Below, in pieces: positions 27,675 through 36,157 of a DNA stretch of 64,000 nt. The stretch comes from Microbacterium kunmingense (lineage in GTDB: Bacteria > Actinomycetota > Actinomycetes > Actinomycetales > Microbacteriaceae). A program made the position numbers and the translations under genes. The DNA is taken from contig NZ_JAKNUS010000001.1 in assembly GCF_023155745.1 (NCBI RefSeq), forward strand, positions 124,001 through 188,000, read 5' to 3'. Every line of letters starts with the position of its first letter. Position 1 is the first letter of the stretch. The notes below the pieces were generated by a model that saw only the letters and a list, made by a program, of their open reading frames with translations, was not told the origin of the DNA and made no database searches.

Positions 27675-28547
27675 TCAGGATTGTGGGGCGCGGAAATCGC
27701 GCACCCACTCCGAGGTCGCGCGCAGGCCGCCGAATGTGTAGAAGTGCAGTCTGACATTGCCGAGCGTGCCGTTCTGCGCCAGTAGGTCTGCGAGGTCGGT
27801 GACGAAGCGGTCGGGGCCGGCGGTTCCCATCAGGTTGGTCAGGGAGAAGCCGTACTTCTTCACGATCATGGCGTTCGCGCCGATTCCGAAGCGGCGGGCG
27901 AAGCCCAGCAGGCGCTTGATGCCGGCGGGTCCGGGCGTGCCGATCCGGATCTCGGCGGTGATGCCGCGGCGGCGGACCTCCTGGATCCAGGCCATCACCG
28001 GGTCGGTGTCGAAGGCGAACTGGGTGAGGATGACCGCGTCCAGGCCCTGCTCCGAGAGCGCGGCGATCTTGTCCTCGAGGTGGCGCCACAGGATGTCGTC
28101 GGCGATGTCGGGGTGACCCTCGGGGTACCCCGCGATGCTGACCTCCTTCACGCCGTACTCCTGCAGGATGCCGGAGCGGATCACCGACAGCGAGTCCTCG
28201 TACGGGCCCTCGGGCTCGGCCGGGTCACCGCCGACGGAGAAGACGTGCTCGCTGGCACCGACGGTCTGGAGGTGGGAGAGGAATTCCCGCAGCTGCTCGG
28301 CCGACTTCAGGCGCCGCGCCGAGATGTGCGGAACGGGCACGAAGCCCGCCTCCTTGACCGCCTTGGAGGCGGCGACCCGCATCTCGAGGTCTTCGTTGCC
28401 GAGGAAGGTCACGTTCACCTTGGTGCCAGCGGGGATCGAGTCCCGTGCCTCCTGGAGACCCGGGATGTCCTTCCCTGTCATCTCCAGCGAGTAGTCCTGT
28501 ACCAGCGCGCGAGCGGCTGCGGAATGTTCGGAGGTGGTGCGTGCCAC
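27675..28547 (-). CDS. metF: Methylenetetrahydrofolate reductase family protein
   Basis: 290 residues of the MetF barrel (KVNVTFLGNED, PVPHISARRL, FSVGGDPAEPEGPYEDSL, LTQFAFDTD, RIGTPGPAG). In O-demethylation operons MetF runs toward oxidation, turning 5-methyl- into 5,10-methylene-tetrahydrofolate with FAD. GTG at 28547 is preceded by GGAAAGGACC and gives the usual family length; the ATG further up would add 27 unrelated residues and overlap the promoter. First gene of the metF-purU-ligM operon. Confidence 0.85.
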   Translation of the reverse strand: MARTTSEHSAAARALVQDYSLEMTGKDIPGLQEARDSIPAGTKVNVTFLGNEDLEMRVAASKAVKEAGFVPVPHISARRLKSAEQLREFLSHLQTVGASEHVFSVGGDPAEPEGPYEDSLSVIRSGILQEYGVKEVSIAGYPEGHPDIADDILWRHLEDKIAALSEQGLDAVILTQFAFDTDPVMAWIQEVRRRGITAEIRIGTPGPAGIKRLLGFARRFGIGANAMIVKKYGFSLTNLMGTAGPDRFVTDLADLLAQNGTLGNVRLHFYTFGGLRATSEWVRDFRAPQS

Positions 28548-28592
28548 GTCGAGGTCCTTTCCTCTGCGATGAGCATCGGTGCTCTCGAGATC

Positions 28593-28621
28593 ACGATAAC
28601 TATGTCCATAGGTAATGGCAA
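28593..28621 (-). promoter_or_regulatory. metF-purU-ligM promoter with operator in the spacer
   Basis: On the minus strand TTGCCA (28616-28621) and TATCGT (28593-28598) are 17 bases apart, about 45 bases before the metF GTG. The spacer carries the perfect inverted repeat CTATG-TC-CATAG (28600-28611), placed to block RNA polymerase. The PadR protein at 24661 is one candidate binder (inference). Confidence 0.45.
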
Positions 28622-28654
28622 GAGGCATTTCCGACTGGCAGATTCAACAATTCG

Positions 28655-28681
28655 GTGACGCTCGTCACAAAAGTCTTGACA
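28655..28681 (+). promoter_or_regulatory. Palindrome and -35-like box upstream of the SsuA-type operon
   Basis: GTGACG-CT-CGTCAC (28655-28668) is a perfect 6+2+6 inverted repeat, followed by TTGACA (28676-28681). No convincing -10 box is seen at standard spacing. The core TGACGCTCGTCAC also overlaps the promoter of the secreted hydrolase at 5507-5519. Confidence 0.4.
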
Positions 28682-28800
28682 AGCGGATGTCGCCTGACCG
28701 ACCATGAACACGTCAGGCCACGAGGATGTGACGACCCGACGCAGCACCGACGTCACGCCTCGAGACCGGCTCCACTCCGACACCAACGAGAGGCCCGTCA

Positions 28801-29796
28801 ATGAAGAAGAGGCTCGCCGCATTCGGCCTGATGGCCGTAGCCGCACTCGCCCTCGCCGGTTGCACCGACTCCGCAGCCGGCCCCACCGCCGAACCCAGCG
28901 ACAGCGCCGACGCCGGCGGCACGACCGAAGAGGTCCGCGATGTCCGCGTGGCCGCCCTTCCCATCGCCGAGTCCGGCGCGCTGTGGGCGGCGATCGACGA
29001 GGGGATCTTCGAGGAGTACGGACTGAACGTCGAGGTCGTGCCCGCCCAGGGCGGCGCCCAGGCCATCCCTGCCCTCCTCAGCGGCGACATCGACTTCGCG
29101 ATCGGTCAGCCCTTCGGCCCGATCCGCGCCGATTTGCAGGACCTCGGCGTCGTGATCTTCAGCAACTACGCCTCCTCGCTCACCTCGGGTGAGGACGTCA
29201 ACGCCGTCGTCGCCCTCGGCGACGCGGGCATCGCCGGCCCCGCCGACCTCGCCGGCAAGCGCGTGGCGGTCAACAGCCTCGGCGCCGCCGGTGACCTCAC
29301 CATCCGCAAGGCCGTCGACGACGCCGGCGGCGACTCGTCCACCATCGAGTTCGTCGAGGTCGCCTTCCCCGACGCGCAGGCGCAGCTCGAGGCCGGCAAC
29401 ATCGACGCGGCGTGGGTGCCCGACCCGTTCCGCGGCATCGTCGTCGGTGGCGGCGGGGTCGAGGTCGTGGCGCCCTACCAGGCGACGATCCCGGGCCTGA
29501 CGGTGCTGACCAACTTCACCACGCAGGCCAAGATCGACGAAGACCCCGAGCTCGTCGCCGACTACGCCGCGGCCATGGCCGACGCGCTGGAGTTCGCCTC
29601 GCAGAACAAGGACGCCGTCCGCGCCGCCATCGCGACGAACCTCGAGATCCCCGAGGAGGCTGCGGCGGGCATCGTGCTGCCGGAGTTCACCGCCGACCTC
29701 GGCAGCGCCGGCATCGAAGACCTCGCCGCCCTCGCGGTCGAATACGGCTACATCGACGCCGAGCCCGACTTCTCGCGGCTCATCCAGCAGCAGTAG
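28801..29796 (+). CDS. ABC importer substrate-binding lipoprotein, SsuA/NMT1-like
   Basis: 331 residues. Lipobox LALAGC with Cys21 after MKKRLAAFGLMAVAA. The mature protein has the SsuA/TauA/ThiY layout: IAESGALWAAIDEGIFEEYGL, QAIPALLSGDIDFAIG and GKRVAVNSLGAAGDLTIRKA. It feeds the two permeases and ATPase downstream. Homologues bind sulfonates, taurine, nitrate, pyrimidine precursors or aromatic acids; this ligand cannot be named. The coupled PaaX regulator suggests an aromatic compound (inference). Confidence 0.8.
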   Translation: MKKRLAAFGLMAVAALALAGCTDSAAGPTAEPSDSADAGGTTEEVRDVRVAALPIAESGALWAAIDEGIFEEYGLNVEVVPAQGGAQAIPALLSGDIDFAIGQPFGPIRADLQDLGVVIFSNYASSLTSGEDVNAVVALGDAGIAGPADLAGKRVAVNSLGAAGDLTIRKAVDDAGGDSSTIEFVEVAFPDAQAQLEAGNIDAAWVPDPFRGIVVGGGGVEVVAPYQATIPGLTVLTNFTTQAKIDEDPELVADYAAAMADALEFASQNKDAVRAAIATNLEIPEEAAAGIVLPEFTADLGSAGIEDLAALAVEYGYIDAEPDFSRLIQQQ

Positions 29797-29869
29797 TCCG
29801 CGCGGAGCGGGCGGCCGCGCTCCCGCGCGCCGCCCGCTCCGTTCCCCCTTCGATCCCGAGAGGTCCCCC

Positions 29870-30742
29870 GTGTCCGAGAACGCGGTGCTCCCATCACCGA
29901 AGACGACCGTGCCCCCACGGCAGCTCCGACCCGAGGCCCCGAACCGCCTGCGCTCGGCCCGTCGGGCCCGCACCTTCCGCAAGGTCGCCCTCGGAGCGCT
30001 CGGCATCGCCGGGTTCCTCGTCACCTGGCAGCTGATCCCCACCCTGGGGCTGCTCGACCCGCGCTTCTTCCCGCCGCCCACCGAGGTGCTCGCGCGCCTG
30101 GCCGCAGACCTCCGCGACCTGGAGTTCTGGCGCAACATCGGCCGCACGATGACCGCGTGGGCCATCGGCCTCGCCATCGCCACGGTGCTCGCCGTCGTCC
30201 TCGGCACGATCATCGGACTCGTCCCGTTCCTGCGCAAGGCCACCCACACCACGGTGGAGTTCCTCCGGCCGATCCCCTCCGTCGCGCTCATCCCGCTCGC
30301 GATCCTCATGTTCGGCCTCCGCATCGAGGCGGCACTCGTGATCGTCGTCTACGCCAGCTTCTGGCAGATCTTCGTGCAGGTGCTCTACGGCGTCGCGGAC
30401 GTCGACGCCGTCGCCCGCGACACGGCCAAGAGCTTCCGGCTGCCTCGCGCCGAGCGCATCCGCTATCTCATCCTCCCCACGGCGCTGCCCTACCTCATGA
30501 CGGGTCTGCGCCTGGGCGCGGCCGTCGCGCTGATCCTCGCCGTCACCGCCGAACTGACGATCGGAAACCCCGGGCTCGGTCGCGCGATCGTCGTCGCGCA
30601 GTCGGCGGGCGACTACGTGCGCGTCTACGCGCTGGTCATCGTCACCGGCATCCTCGGCCTCATCATCAATCTCGTCTTCCGGGTCATCGAGCGCCGCTCG
30701 CTCTCGTGGCACCAGTCGGTGCGAGGGGAGGAAGTGCTGTGA
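29870..30742 (+). CDS. ABC importer permease, SsuC/TauC-like (first)
   Basis: 290 residues, GTG start, with about 45 extra hydrophilic N-terminal residues before the first helix. Six membrane segments and the EAA-type coupling loop ARDTAKSFRLPRAERIRYLILPTALPYLMTGLR are present. GTGA overlap with the next permease gene indicates coupled translation; the two would form a heterodimeric channel, unlike the usual SsuC homodimer. Confidence 0.82.
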   Translation: MSENAVLPSPKTTVPPRQLRPEAPNRLRSARRARTFRKVALGALGIAGFLVTWQLIPTLGLLDPRFFPPPTEVLARLAADLRDLEFWRNIGRTMTAWAIGLAIATVLAVVLGTIIGLVPFLRKATHTTVEFLRPIPSVALIPLAILMFGLRIEAALVIVVYASFWQIFVQVLYGVADVDAVARDTAKSFRLPRAERIRYLILPTALPYLMTGLRLGAAVALILAVTAELTIGNPGLGRAIVVAQSAGDYVRVYALVIVTGILGLIINLVFRVIERRSLSWHQSVRGEEVL

Positions 30743-31563
30743 CCCTCTACACCAGCACCGTGGTCACGCCGAAGCCCCGTTCGCGTCGCTGGGCAGGGCT
30801 CGGCTCGGGCATCGGATACGCCCTCGGCTTCCCGCTTCTGCTCCTGGTCATCTGGGGTGTCTGGTCGTCGTTCGCCACGACCCCGTTCTTCCCGAGCCCG
30901 CTCGTCATCGCCGAGGCGTTCGTGGAGACCTGGGTCGGGCCGGCCTTCGTCACCGACGTGCTCCCGAGCCTCGGGCGGCTCGTCGTCGGTGCGGCGCTGT
31001 CCATCGTCGTGGGCATCGTCGCCGGCCTCGTCATCGGACTCACCCGGTGGCTGAGCGAACTCCTCGAGCCGATCCTGGAGTTCTTCCGCGCCATCCCGCC
31101 GCCGGTCCTCATCCCGATCGTGGCGGTGCTCCTCGGACCCACCGACTCGATGAAGATCGTCGTCATCGTCGCCGGCTCGCTCTGGCCGGTGCTGCTCAAC
31201 ACGATCGACGGCGTGCGTGCGACGGACAGCGTCATGACCGAGACCGCCCGATCGTTCGCGCTGACGCCGGGCGAACGCATCCGCTACCTCGTCCTTCCCG
31301 CCGCGAGCCCGCGCATCATGACCGGGGTGCGCCAGGCCCTGTCGATCGCGCTGATCCTCATGGTCATCTCCGAGATGTTCTACTCCTCGTCGGGGCTCGG
31401 CTACCGCATCGTCTTCTTCCAGCGGAACTACCTCATCGCCGAGATGTGGAGCGGCATCGTGTTGCTCGGCCTCATCGGCGTGCTGCTCGCCACGATCTTC
31501 GGATTCGTCGAGCGGCGGGTGCTGCGCTGGTACCACGGAATCAAGGAGGTGGAGCGTGCCTGA
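30739..31563 (+). CDS. ABC importer permease, SsuC/TauC-like (second)
   Basis: 274 residues; GTG overlapping the stop of the first permease. Same topology and EAA loop (TETARSFALTPGERIRYLVLPAASPRIMTGVR). EFFRAIPPPVLIPIVAVLLG matches the second helix region of TauC proteins. The long open frame upstream is antisense-like noise within the first permease gene. Its 3' end overlaps the ATPase start. Confidence 0.82.
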   Translation: MTLYTSTVVTPKPRSRRWAGLGSGIGYALGFPLLLLVIWGVWSSFATTPFFPSPLVIAEAFVETWVGPAFVTDVLPSLGRLVVGAALSIVVGIVAGLVIGLTRWLSELLEPILEFFRAIPPPVLIPIVAVLLGPTDSMKIVVIVAGSLWPVLLNTIDGVRATDSVMTETARSFALTPGERIRYLVLPAASPRIMTGVRQALSIALILMVISEMFYSSSGLGYRIVFFQRNYLIAEMWSGIVLLGLIGVLLATIFGFVERRVLRWYHGIKEVERA

Positions 31564-32362
31564 AACGCTGCTCGAGGTCCAGAACCTCAAGAAGGTCTAC
31601 GAGGCGGCGACCGGGAACGTCGAAGCCATCGGCGACATCAGCTTCCAGATGAGGGCCGGCGAGCTGGTCTGCATCGTCGGTCCGTCCGGCTGCGGCAAGA
31701 CGACCCTGCTGAAGTGCATCGCGGGACTCCTGCGTCCGACCGCCGGCTCGGTGGAGCTCGACGGCCAGCCCGTGACGAATCCGCCCGAGAGCATGGCGCT
31801 GGTGTTCCAGGAGTACGGCCGGTCGCTGTATCCGTGGCTGACCGTGCGCGGGAACGTCGAGCTGCCGCTGAAGCACAAGCGGATGTCGCGGGCCGACCGC
31901 GACCGCCTTGTCGACGACGCACTGAAGGCCGTCGGCCTGGATCACGCCGACAAGAGCTACCCCTGGCAGCTGTCGGGTGGGATGCAGCAGCGCGTCGCGA
32001 TCGCGCGAGCCGTGGCCTATCAGCCCGAGGTGCTGATCATGGACGAGCCGTTCGCGGCCGTCGACGCCCAGACCCGCGCCGACCTCGAGGACCTGGTGCG
32101 CACGCTCCACCGCGAGCGCGGGATGTCGATCCTCTTCGTCACCCACGACATCGACGAGTCGGTGTACCTCGGTGAGCGCGTCGTGGTGCTCTCGAAGTCG
32201 CCCACCTGGGTGCAGGAGGATCTGGCGATCGACCTGCCGCCCACGCGCGACCAGATCACGACGCGCGCGATGCCCCGGTTCACGGAGCTCCGCACCCACG
32301 TGTACGAGCAGATCCAGCGCGCCAAGCGCGGCGAGGCCGTGAGGCCGGGCGCAGTGGCGTGA
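31556..32362 (+). CDS. ABC importer ATPase, SsuB/TauB-like
   Basis: 268 residues with Walker A GPSGCGKTT, Q-loop VFQEYGRSLYPWLTV, signature QLSGGMQQR, Walker B VLIMDEPFAAVD and switch VTHDIDESVYL, the pattern of nitrate/sulfonate/taurine importer ATPases. GTG start after a strong AAGGAGGTGGAGC box. The stop overlaps the start of the PaaX-type regulator (4 bases). Confidence 0.87.
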   Translation: MPETLLEVQNLKKVYEAATGNVEAIGDISFQMRAGELVCIVGPSGCGKTTLLKCIAGLLRPTAGSVELDGQPVTNPPESMALVFQEYGRSLYPWLTVRGNVELPLKHKRMSRADRDRLVDDALKAVGLDHADKSYPWQLSGGMQQRVAIARAVAYQPEVLIMDEPFAAVDAQTRADLEDLVRTLHRERGMSILFVTHDIDESVYLGERVVVLSKSPTWVQEDLAIDLPPTRDQITTRAMPRFTELRTHVYEQIQRAKRGEAVRPGAVA

Positions 32363-33198
32363 CCTCCCCCGTCCTCCGGTCGGCGCCGCCCGACCGCACC
32401 TTCCTGACGCGCAAGCCCCGTCAGCTCCTGCTGGCGTTCTTCGGCGAGTACGTGTGCGACCGCTACTTCGAGCCGCTGCGTGCGAGCGTGCTGCTGGGCG
32501 TGCTGGAGGGGGCGGGGGTCGCGGGCCCCGCGGTGCGGACGAACCTCGACCGGATGGTCTTCACCGGACTCGTCGAACGGCGCCGCCTCGGGCGGGAGAT
32601 CGGCTTCGTGCTGACCCCGCACGGCAGCGACGTGCTGCGCGAGGCGTCGCACCGCGTGCACAGCCCGACGCCGTTCGCGCGGGAGGGGGAGGGGTGGACG
32701 CTGGTGACCTTCAGCGTTCCCGAGCATCAGCGCACCCTCCGCCACCGTCTGCGGGCGGCGCTCACCTGGTCGGGGTTCGCGCCGCTGCGCGACGGCCTGT
32801 GGATCGCCCCGGGGGAGGTCGATCTGGCGGCGGCGCTCGCCGCCATCATCCCGGATCTCAAGCCCGGCTCGGTGACGGCGTTCGCCGCCCGGCAGCTCGA
32901 GGGCTTCCCGATGGGGGAGGCGGTACGCACCGCGTGGGACATCGCGTCGATCCGACGCGCGCACCACGAGTTCCTCGCCCAGTGGGATGACGAAGTCGAC
33001 CCCGACGCTCCCGGTGCGCTGGCCACCCGCATCCTGCTCGTCGCCGACTGGCTGGCGCTGCTGCGGGCAGACCCCGCACTGCCGGCGCAGTACATGGATG
33101 ACGACTGGCCGGCCGAGCGCTCGCTCGAGCTGTTCACCCGCCGCCACCGCGAGCTGGCGTTCCCGGCGGTGCGAGAGTTCGCCGCGCTCGTCGGGTGA
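32359..33198 (+). CDS. PaaX family transcriptional regulator (second)
   Basis: 279 residues; GTG start fused by 4-base overlap to the importer ATPase. HTH region RQLLLAFFGEYVCDRYFEPLRASVLLGVLEGAGV, then the PaaX core WTLVTFSVPEHQRTLRHRLRAALTWSGFAPLRDGLWIAP. It probably senses a CoA thioester made from the imported compound and controls this operon or the CoA-ligase cluster that follows (inference). Confidence 0.8.
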   Translation: MTSPVLRSAPPDRTFLTRKPRQLLLAFFGEYVCDRYFEPLRASVLLGVLEGAGVAGPAVRTNLDRMVFTGLVERRRLGREIGFVLTPHGSDVLREASHRVHSPTPFAREGEGWTLVTFSVPEHQRTLRHRLRAALTWSGFAPLRDGLWIAPGEVDLAAALAAIIPDLKPGSVTAFAARQLEGFPMGEAVRTAWDIASIRRAHHEFLAQWDDEVDPDAPGALATRILLVADWLALLRADPALPAQYMDDDWPAERSLELFTRRHRELAFPAVREFAALVG

Positions 33199-33201
33199 GG
33201 G

Positions 33202-33858
33202 TCAGCCGCGGGGCGTCCGGATGAAGGTGACGTGGACGACGCCGCTGGAGGAGACCTCCGACGACACGTCGTAGTCGCGGTCGAGGCCGCGCAGTTCGTC
33301 CCAGAGGCGGATGCCCTTGTCGAGGATGATCGGGGTGATCCCCACGTGCAGCACGTCGACGAGGCCGGCGCGGAGGTACTCGCGGGCCATCGTCGGTCCG
33401 CCGCCGATGCGGATGTCCCTGTCGCCCGCCGCCTCGCGCGCGATGGCGAGCGCCTCGGTCGGGGAGGCCTCGAGGAAGGTGAAGGTCGTTCCGCCCTGCA
33501 TCTGCAGGGGCGGGCGGGGGGTGTGGGTGAGGACGAACACGGGGGTGTGGAAGGGCGGGTCATCCCCCCACCAGCCGCGCCAGTCCGGGTCATCCGGGTG
33601 GGCGTGGAGACCGAACTTGCCGGCGCCCATGATCTCGGCGCCGACCCCGTCGAAGTAGCCGCGGGCGTACTCGTCGTCGAGTCCGGTGGTGCCCGCGCCG
33701 CTGGTGTCGTGCAGCACCTGTTCGCGGAAGGTGCGTGTCTGCGTGTAGGCCTCGACGAGACGGCCCCAGTCCTCCCCGAACGGGTTCTCGGGTGTCTGGT
33801 CGGCCGTGGCGGCGATGCCGTCGAGGGAGATGTTCAGGTCCATGCGAACGAGACTCAT
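33202..33858 (-). CDS. Dihydrofolate-reductase-like (RibD C-terminal domain) protein
   Basis: 218 residues of the DHFR/RibD-C fold: MDLNISLDGIAA start, an EIMGAGKFGLH strand, and IRIGGGPTMAREYLRAGLVDVLHVGITPIILDKGIRLWDEL, the classic nucleotide-binding GGGxxxxxxL region. Close relatives are uncharacterised NADPH-dependent reductases, not housekeeping DHFR. ATG at 33858 or the Met five residues on are both possible; the longer open frame runs into an intergenic repeat. Convergent with the PaaX gene, stops 3 bases apart. Confidence 0.75.
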   Translation of the reverse strand: MSLVRMDLNISLDGIAATADQTPENPFGEDWGRLVEAYTQTRTFREQVLHDTSGAGTTGLDDEYARGYFDGVGAEIMGAGKFGLHAHPDDPDWRGWWGDDPPFHTPVFVLTHTPRPPLQMQGGTTFTFLEASPTEALAIAREAAGDRDIRIGGGPTMAREYLRAGLVDVLHVGITPIILDKGIRLWDELRGLDRDYDVSSEVSSSGVVHVTFIRTPRG

Positions 33859-33934
33859 GCGCCGACCCTGACACGGCCGGGGGCTCCGCCTCAAGGGGAG
33901 CGCCGGGCGTGCGGCGGTCGCCGGGGCTGCACGA

Positions 33935-34069
33935 GATCGGGGTGGCGAAGGTGGTCGCGTTTTGTCGCGGGGTGCGACCATTTGTGCCACGTCGATGTGG
34001 TGGGGGTGATCGGGGTGGCGGAGGTGGTCGCGTTTTGTCGCGGGGCGCGACCATTTGTGCCACGTCGAT
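33935..34069. repeat. Tandem pair of 62-base palindromic units
   Basis: Two nearly identical 62-base copies (33935-33996 and 34008-34069). Each holds an inner inverted repeat GGTCGC...GCGACC around a TTTTGTCGC loop and ends GTGCCACGTCGAT. Two related copies occur at 57660-57794. They fill most of the gap between the DHFR-like and CoA-ligase genes. Confidence 0.75.
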
Positions 34070-34096
34070 CACTTCGCCGCGGATAGCCCCGCTCCG

Positions 34097-35617
34097 CTAC
34101 CCGCCGAAGCGCGTGCGCAGCTCGGCCTTGCGCACCTTGCCCGACGCGGTGCGGGGCAGCTCGTCGACCACGACGACGTTCTTCGGGATCTTGTACCGGG
34201 CGATCCGCCCCTCGAGGTGTCCCCGCACATCCTCGAGCGACACCTCGGTGCCCGGCGCCACGGTGAGGATCGCCCACGGCACCTCGCCCCAGCGCTCGTC
34301 GGGCACGCCGATCACGGCGACCCCCGTCACGCCGGCGACGTCGCTGATGAGGTTCTCGACCTCGGCGGGGTAGATGTTCTCGCCGCCCGAGATGATCATG
34401 TCCTTCAGCCGGTCGGCGATGAAGAGGTACCCGTCGGCGTCGAGGTATCCGAGGTCTCCCGAGCGGAACCAGCCGTCTGCGGTGAACGCCGCGGCCGTGG
34501 CATCCGGCAGGTTCAGGTACCCTGCGAACACGTTCGGTCCCGAGATCTCGATCTCGCCCACCGTGCCGCGCGGCACCATCGCGCCCTGCTCGTCGGCGAT
34601 GCGCACCTCGGTGAAGAAGTGCGGCAGACCCACGCTCCCCTGCTTCTCGCGCGTCTTCTCCGGCGACAGCGACGTCGCCCCGGGGGAGGTCTCGGTCATG
34701 CCGTAGCCCTGCGAGAACGACATCCCCCGCTCCTCGTAGGCGTTGAGGATGCGGGTGGGCACGGCCGATCCACCGCACGTGAGCTTCCGCAGCGACGACA
34801 GGTCGGTGCCGGCCCAGTCGGGATGATCGGCCATCAGCTGATACGTGGTGGGCACACCGCTCAGCATCGTCACCCGGTGCCGCGCGATGAGGGCCAGCGC
34901 CCGGCCCGGGTCGAAGCCCTTCTCGAGCACGAGGGTGCCGCCCTTGAGGAAGACCGGCAGCGCCCCCATACCGAGCGAGGCGACGTGGAAGAGCGGCGAG
35001 ATCATCAGCGCGATGTCGGTCGAGACCACGTCGTAGTCGATGATGCAGTTCAGCGCCACCCACGTGAGATTCCCGTGGGTGAGGACCGCACCCTTCGCCT
35101 TCCCGGTCGTGCCGGAGGTGTAGATGATCGCCGCGGGGTCGTCGGGGCCGACTTGCTCGTCGGCGTGACCGCCGGACGCCGCGCGGATGAGCTGATCAAG
35201 TCCCGGATGCTGCGCATCACCCTCCCCGGTCGGGATGACGTCGCCGATGCGGGCCCCGTCGATCCCCGGCTGAGCGCGCTCGCGAAGCGCGGGGTCGACG
35301 ATCACAACGCGGGCGCCCGAGTCGGCGAGCACGTGGGCGACCTCGGGCGGGGCGAGCCGGGTGTTCACGGGTACGAACACGGCACCCAGCTGCGCCGCGG
35401 CGAACATCACCTCGAGGAACTCGGGGCAGTTCTCACCGATGTAGGCCACCGCGTCGCCGCGTCCGAGCCCGCGGTGGCGGAGCACCGACGAGATGCGGTC
35501 GGCCTGGTCGGCGAACTGCCGATAGGTCACCTGCACGTCGCCGGCGACGATCGCCACCTTGTCGGGGCTCTTCCGGCGGCGTGTGGCCGCCCACGCTCCG
35601 ATGCCGTGGTTGTGCAT
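34097..35617 (-). CDS. Acyl-CoA synthetase, putative hydroxycinnamate-CoA ligase (CouL/PhdA-like)
   Basis: 506 residues of the class I adenylate-forming family: P-loop YTSGTTGKAKGAV, GYGMTETSP, GDLGYLDADGY, RLKDMIISGGENIYPAEVE and the catalytic lysine in PRTASGKVRK. Activates a carboxylic acid to its CoA thioester using ATP. With the MaoC, acyl-CoA dehydrogenase, amidohydrolase and SDR genes upstream it reproduces the gene set of the Rhodococcus cou and Corynebacterium phd pathways, so p-coumarate/ferulate-type acids are the best guess. Last gene of the presumed operon. Confidence 0.8.
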   Translation of the reverse strand: MHNHGIGAWAATRRRKSPDKVAIVAGDVQVTYRQFADQADRISSVLRHRGLGRGDAVAYIGENCPEFLEVMFAAAQLGAVFVPVNTRLAPPEVAHVLADSGARVVIVDPALRERAQPGIDGARIGDVIPTGEGDAQHPGLDQLIRAASGGHADEQVGPDDPAAIIYTSGTTGKAKGAVLTHGNLTWVALNCIIDYDVVSTDIALMISPLFHVASLGMGALPVFLKGGTLVLEKGFDPGRALALIARHRVTMLSGVPTTYQLMADHPDWAGTDLSSLRKLTCGGSAVPTRILNAYEERGMSFSQGYGMTETSPGATSLSPEKTREKQGSVGLPHFFTEVRIADEQGAMVPRGTVGEIEISGPNVFAGYLNLPDATAAAFTADGWFRSGDLGYLDADGYLFIADRLKDMIISGGENIYPAEVENLISDVAGVTGVAVIGVPDERWGEVPWAILTVAPGTEVSLEDVRGHLEGRIARYKIPKNVVVVDELPRTASGKVRKAELRTRFGG

Positions 35618-35665
35618 GCACTTCTCCTTCGAAGTCGGATGCCGGGACGCGCCGCCGAACGGCGC

Positions 35666-36118
35666 TCAGGCGTAGAAGCGGTACAGGCCCCGTGCGACGA
35701 CGGCGGGCTTCTCGGCGCCCTCGATCTCGATGGTCTGGTCGACGGCGAACTGGTAGCCGCCCTTGACCTCGGTGACCTCGGCGATGACGGCGGTCATGCG
35801 CACGCGCGCGCCGACCTTCACCGGCGAGACGAAGCGCACCTTGTCCAGGCCGTAGTTCACGCGGGTGCTGACACCGGTGACGTCGAACAGCTCCGACCAG
35901 AACTTCACCGTCAGCGACAGCGAGAGGAAGCCGTGCGCGATCGGCGCGCCGAAGGGTCCCTCCGCGGCGCGGGCGGGGTCGACGTGGATCCACTGGTGGT
36001 CGTCGGTGGCGTCGGCGAAGAGGTTCACCCGGTCCTGGGTGACCTCGAGCCAGTCGGTGTAGCCGAGGTCGGTGCCGGCGAGGCCGGCGACGTCGTCGTA
36101 GCTGACGGTGGTGGTCAT
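35666..36118 (-). CDS. MaoC-like enoyl-CoA hydratase (CouM/PhdE-like)
   Basis: 150 residues, single hot-dog domain with the hydratase-2 motif FADATDDHQWIHVDPARA...GAPIAHGFLSLS, supplying the Asp/His catalytic pair. Would hydrate the hydroxycinnamoyl-CoA double bond to the beta-hydroxyacyl-CoA. Lies 48 bases upstream of the CoA ligase on the same strand. Confidence 0.8.
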   Translation of the reverse strand: MTTTVSYDDVAGLAGTDLGYTDWLEVTQDRVNLFADATDDHQWIHVDPARAAEGPFGAPIAHGFLSLSLTVKFWSELFDVTGVSTRVNYGLDKVRFVSPVKVGARVRMTAVIAEVTEVKGGYQFAVDQTIEIEGAEKPAVVARGLYRFYA

Positions 36119-36157
36119 GGATGTCTCCTTGGGTGCGGTGAGCGAGGTGGCGGGTGG

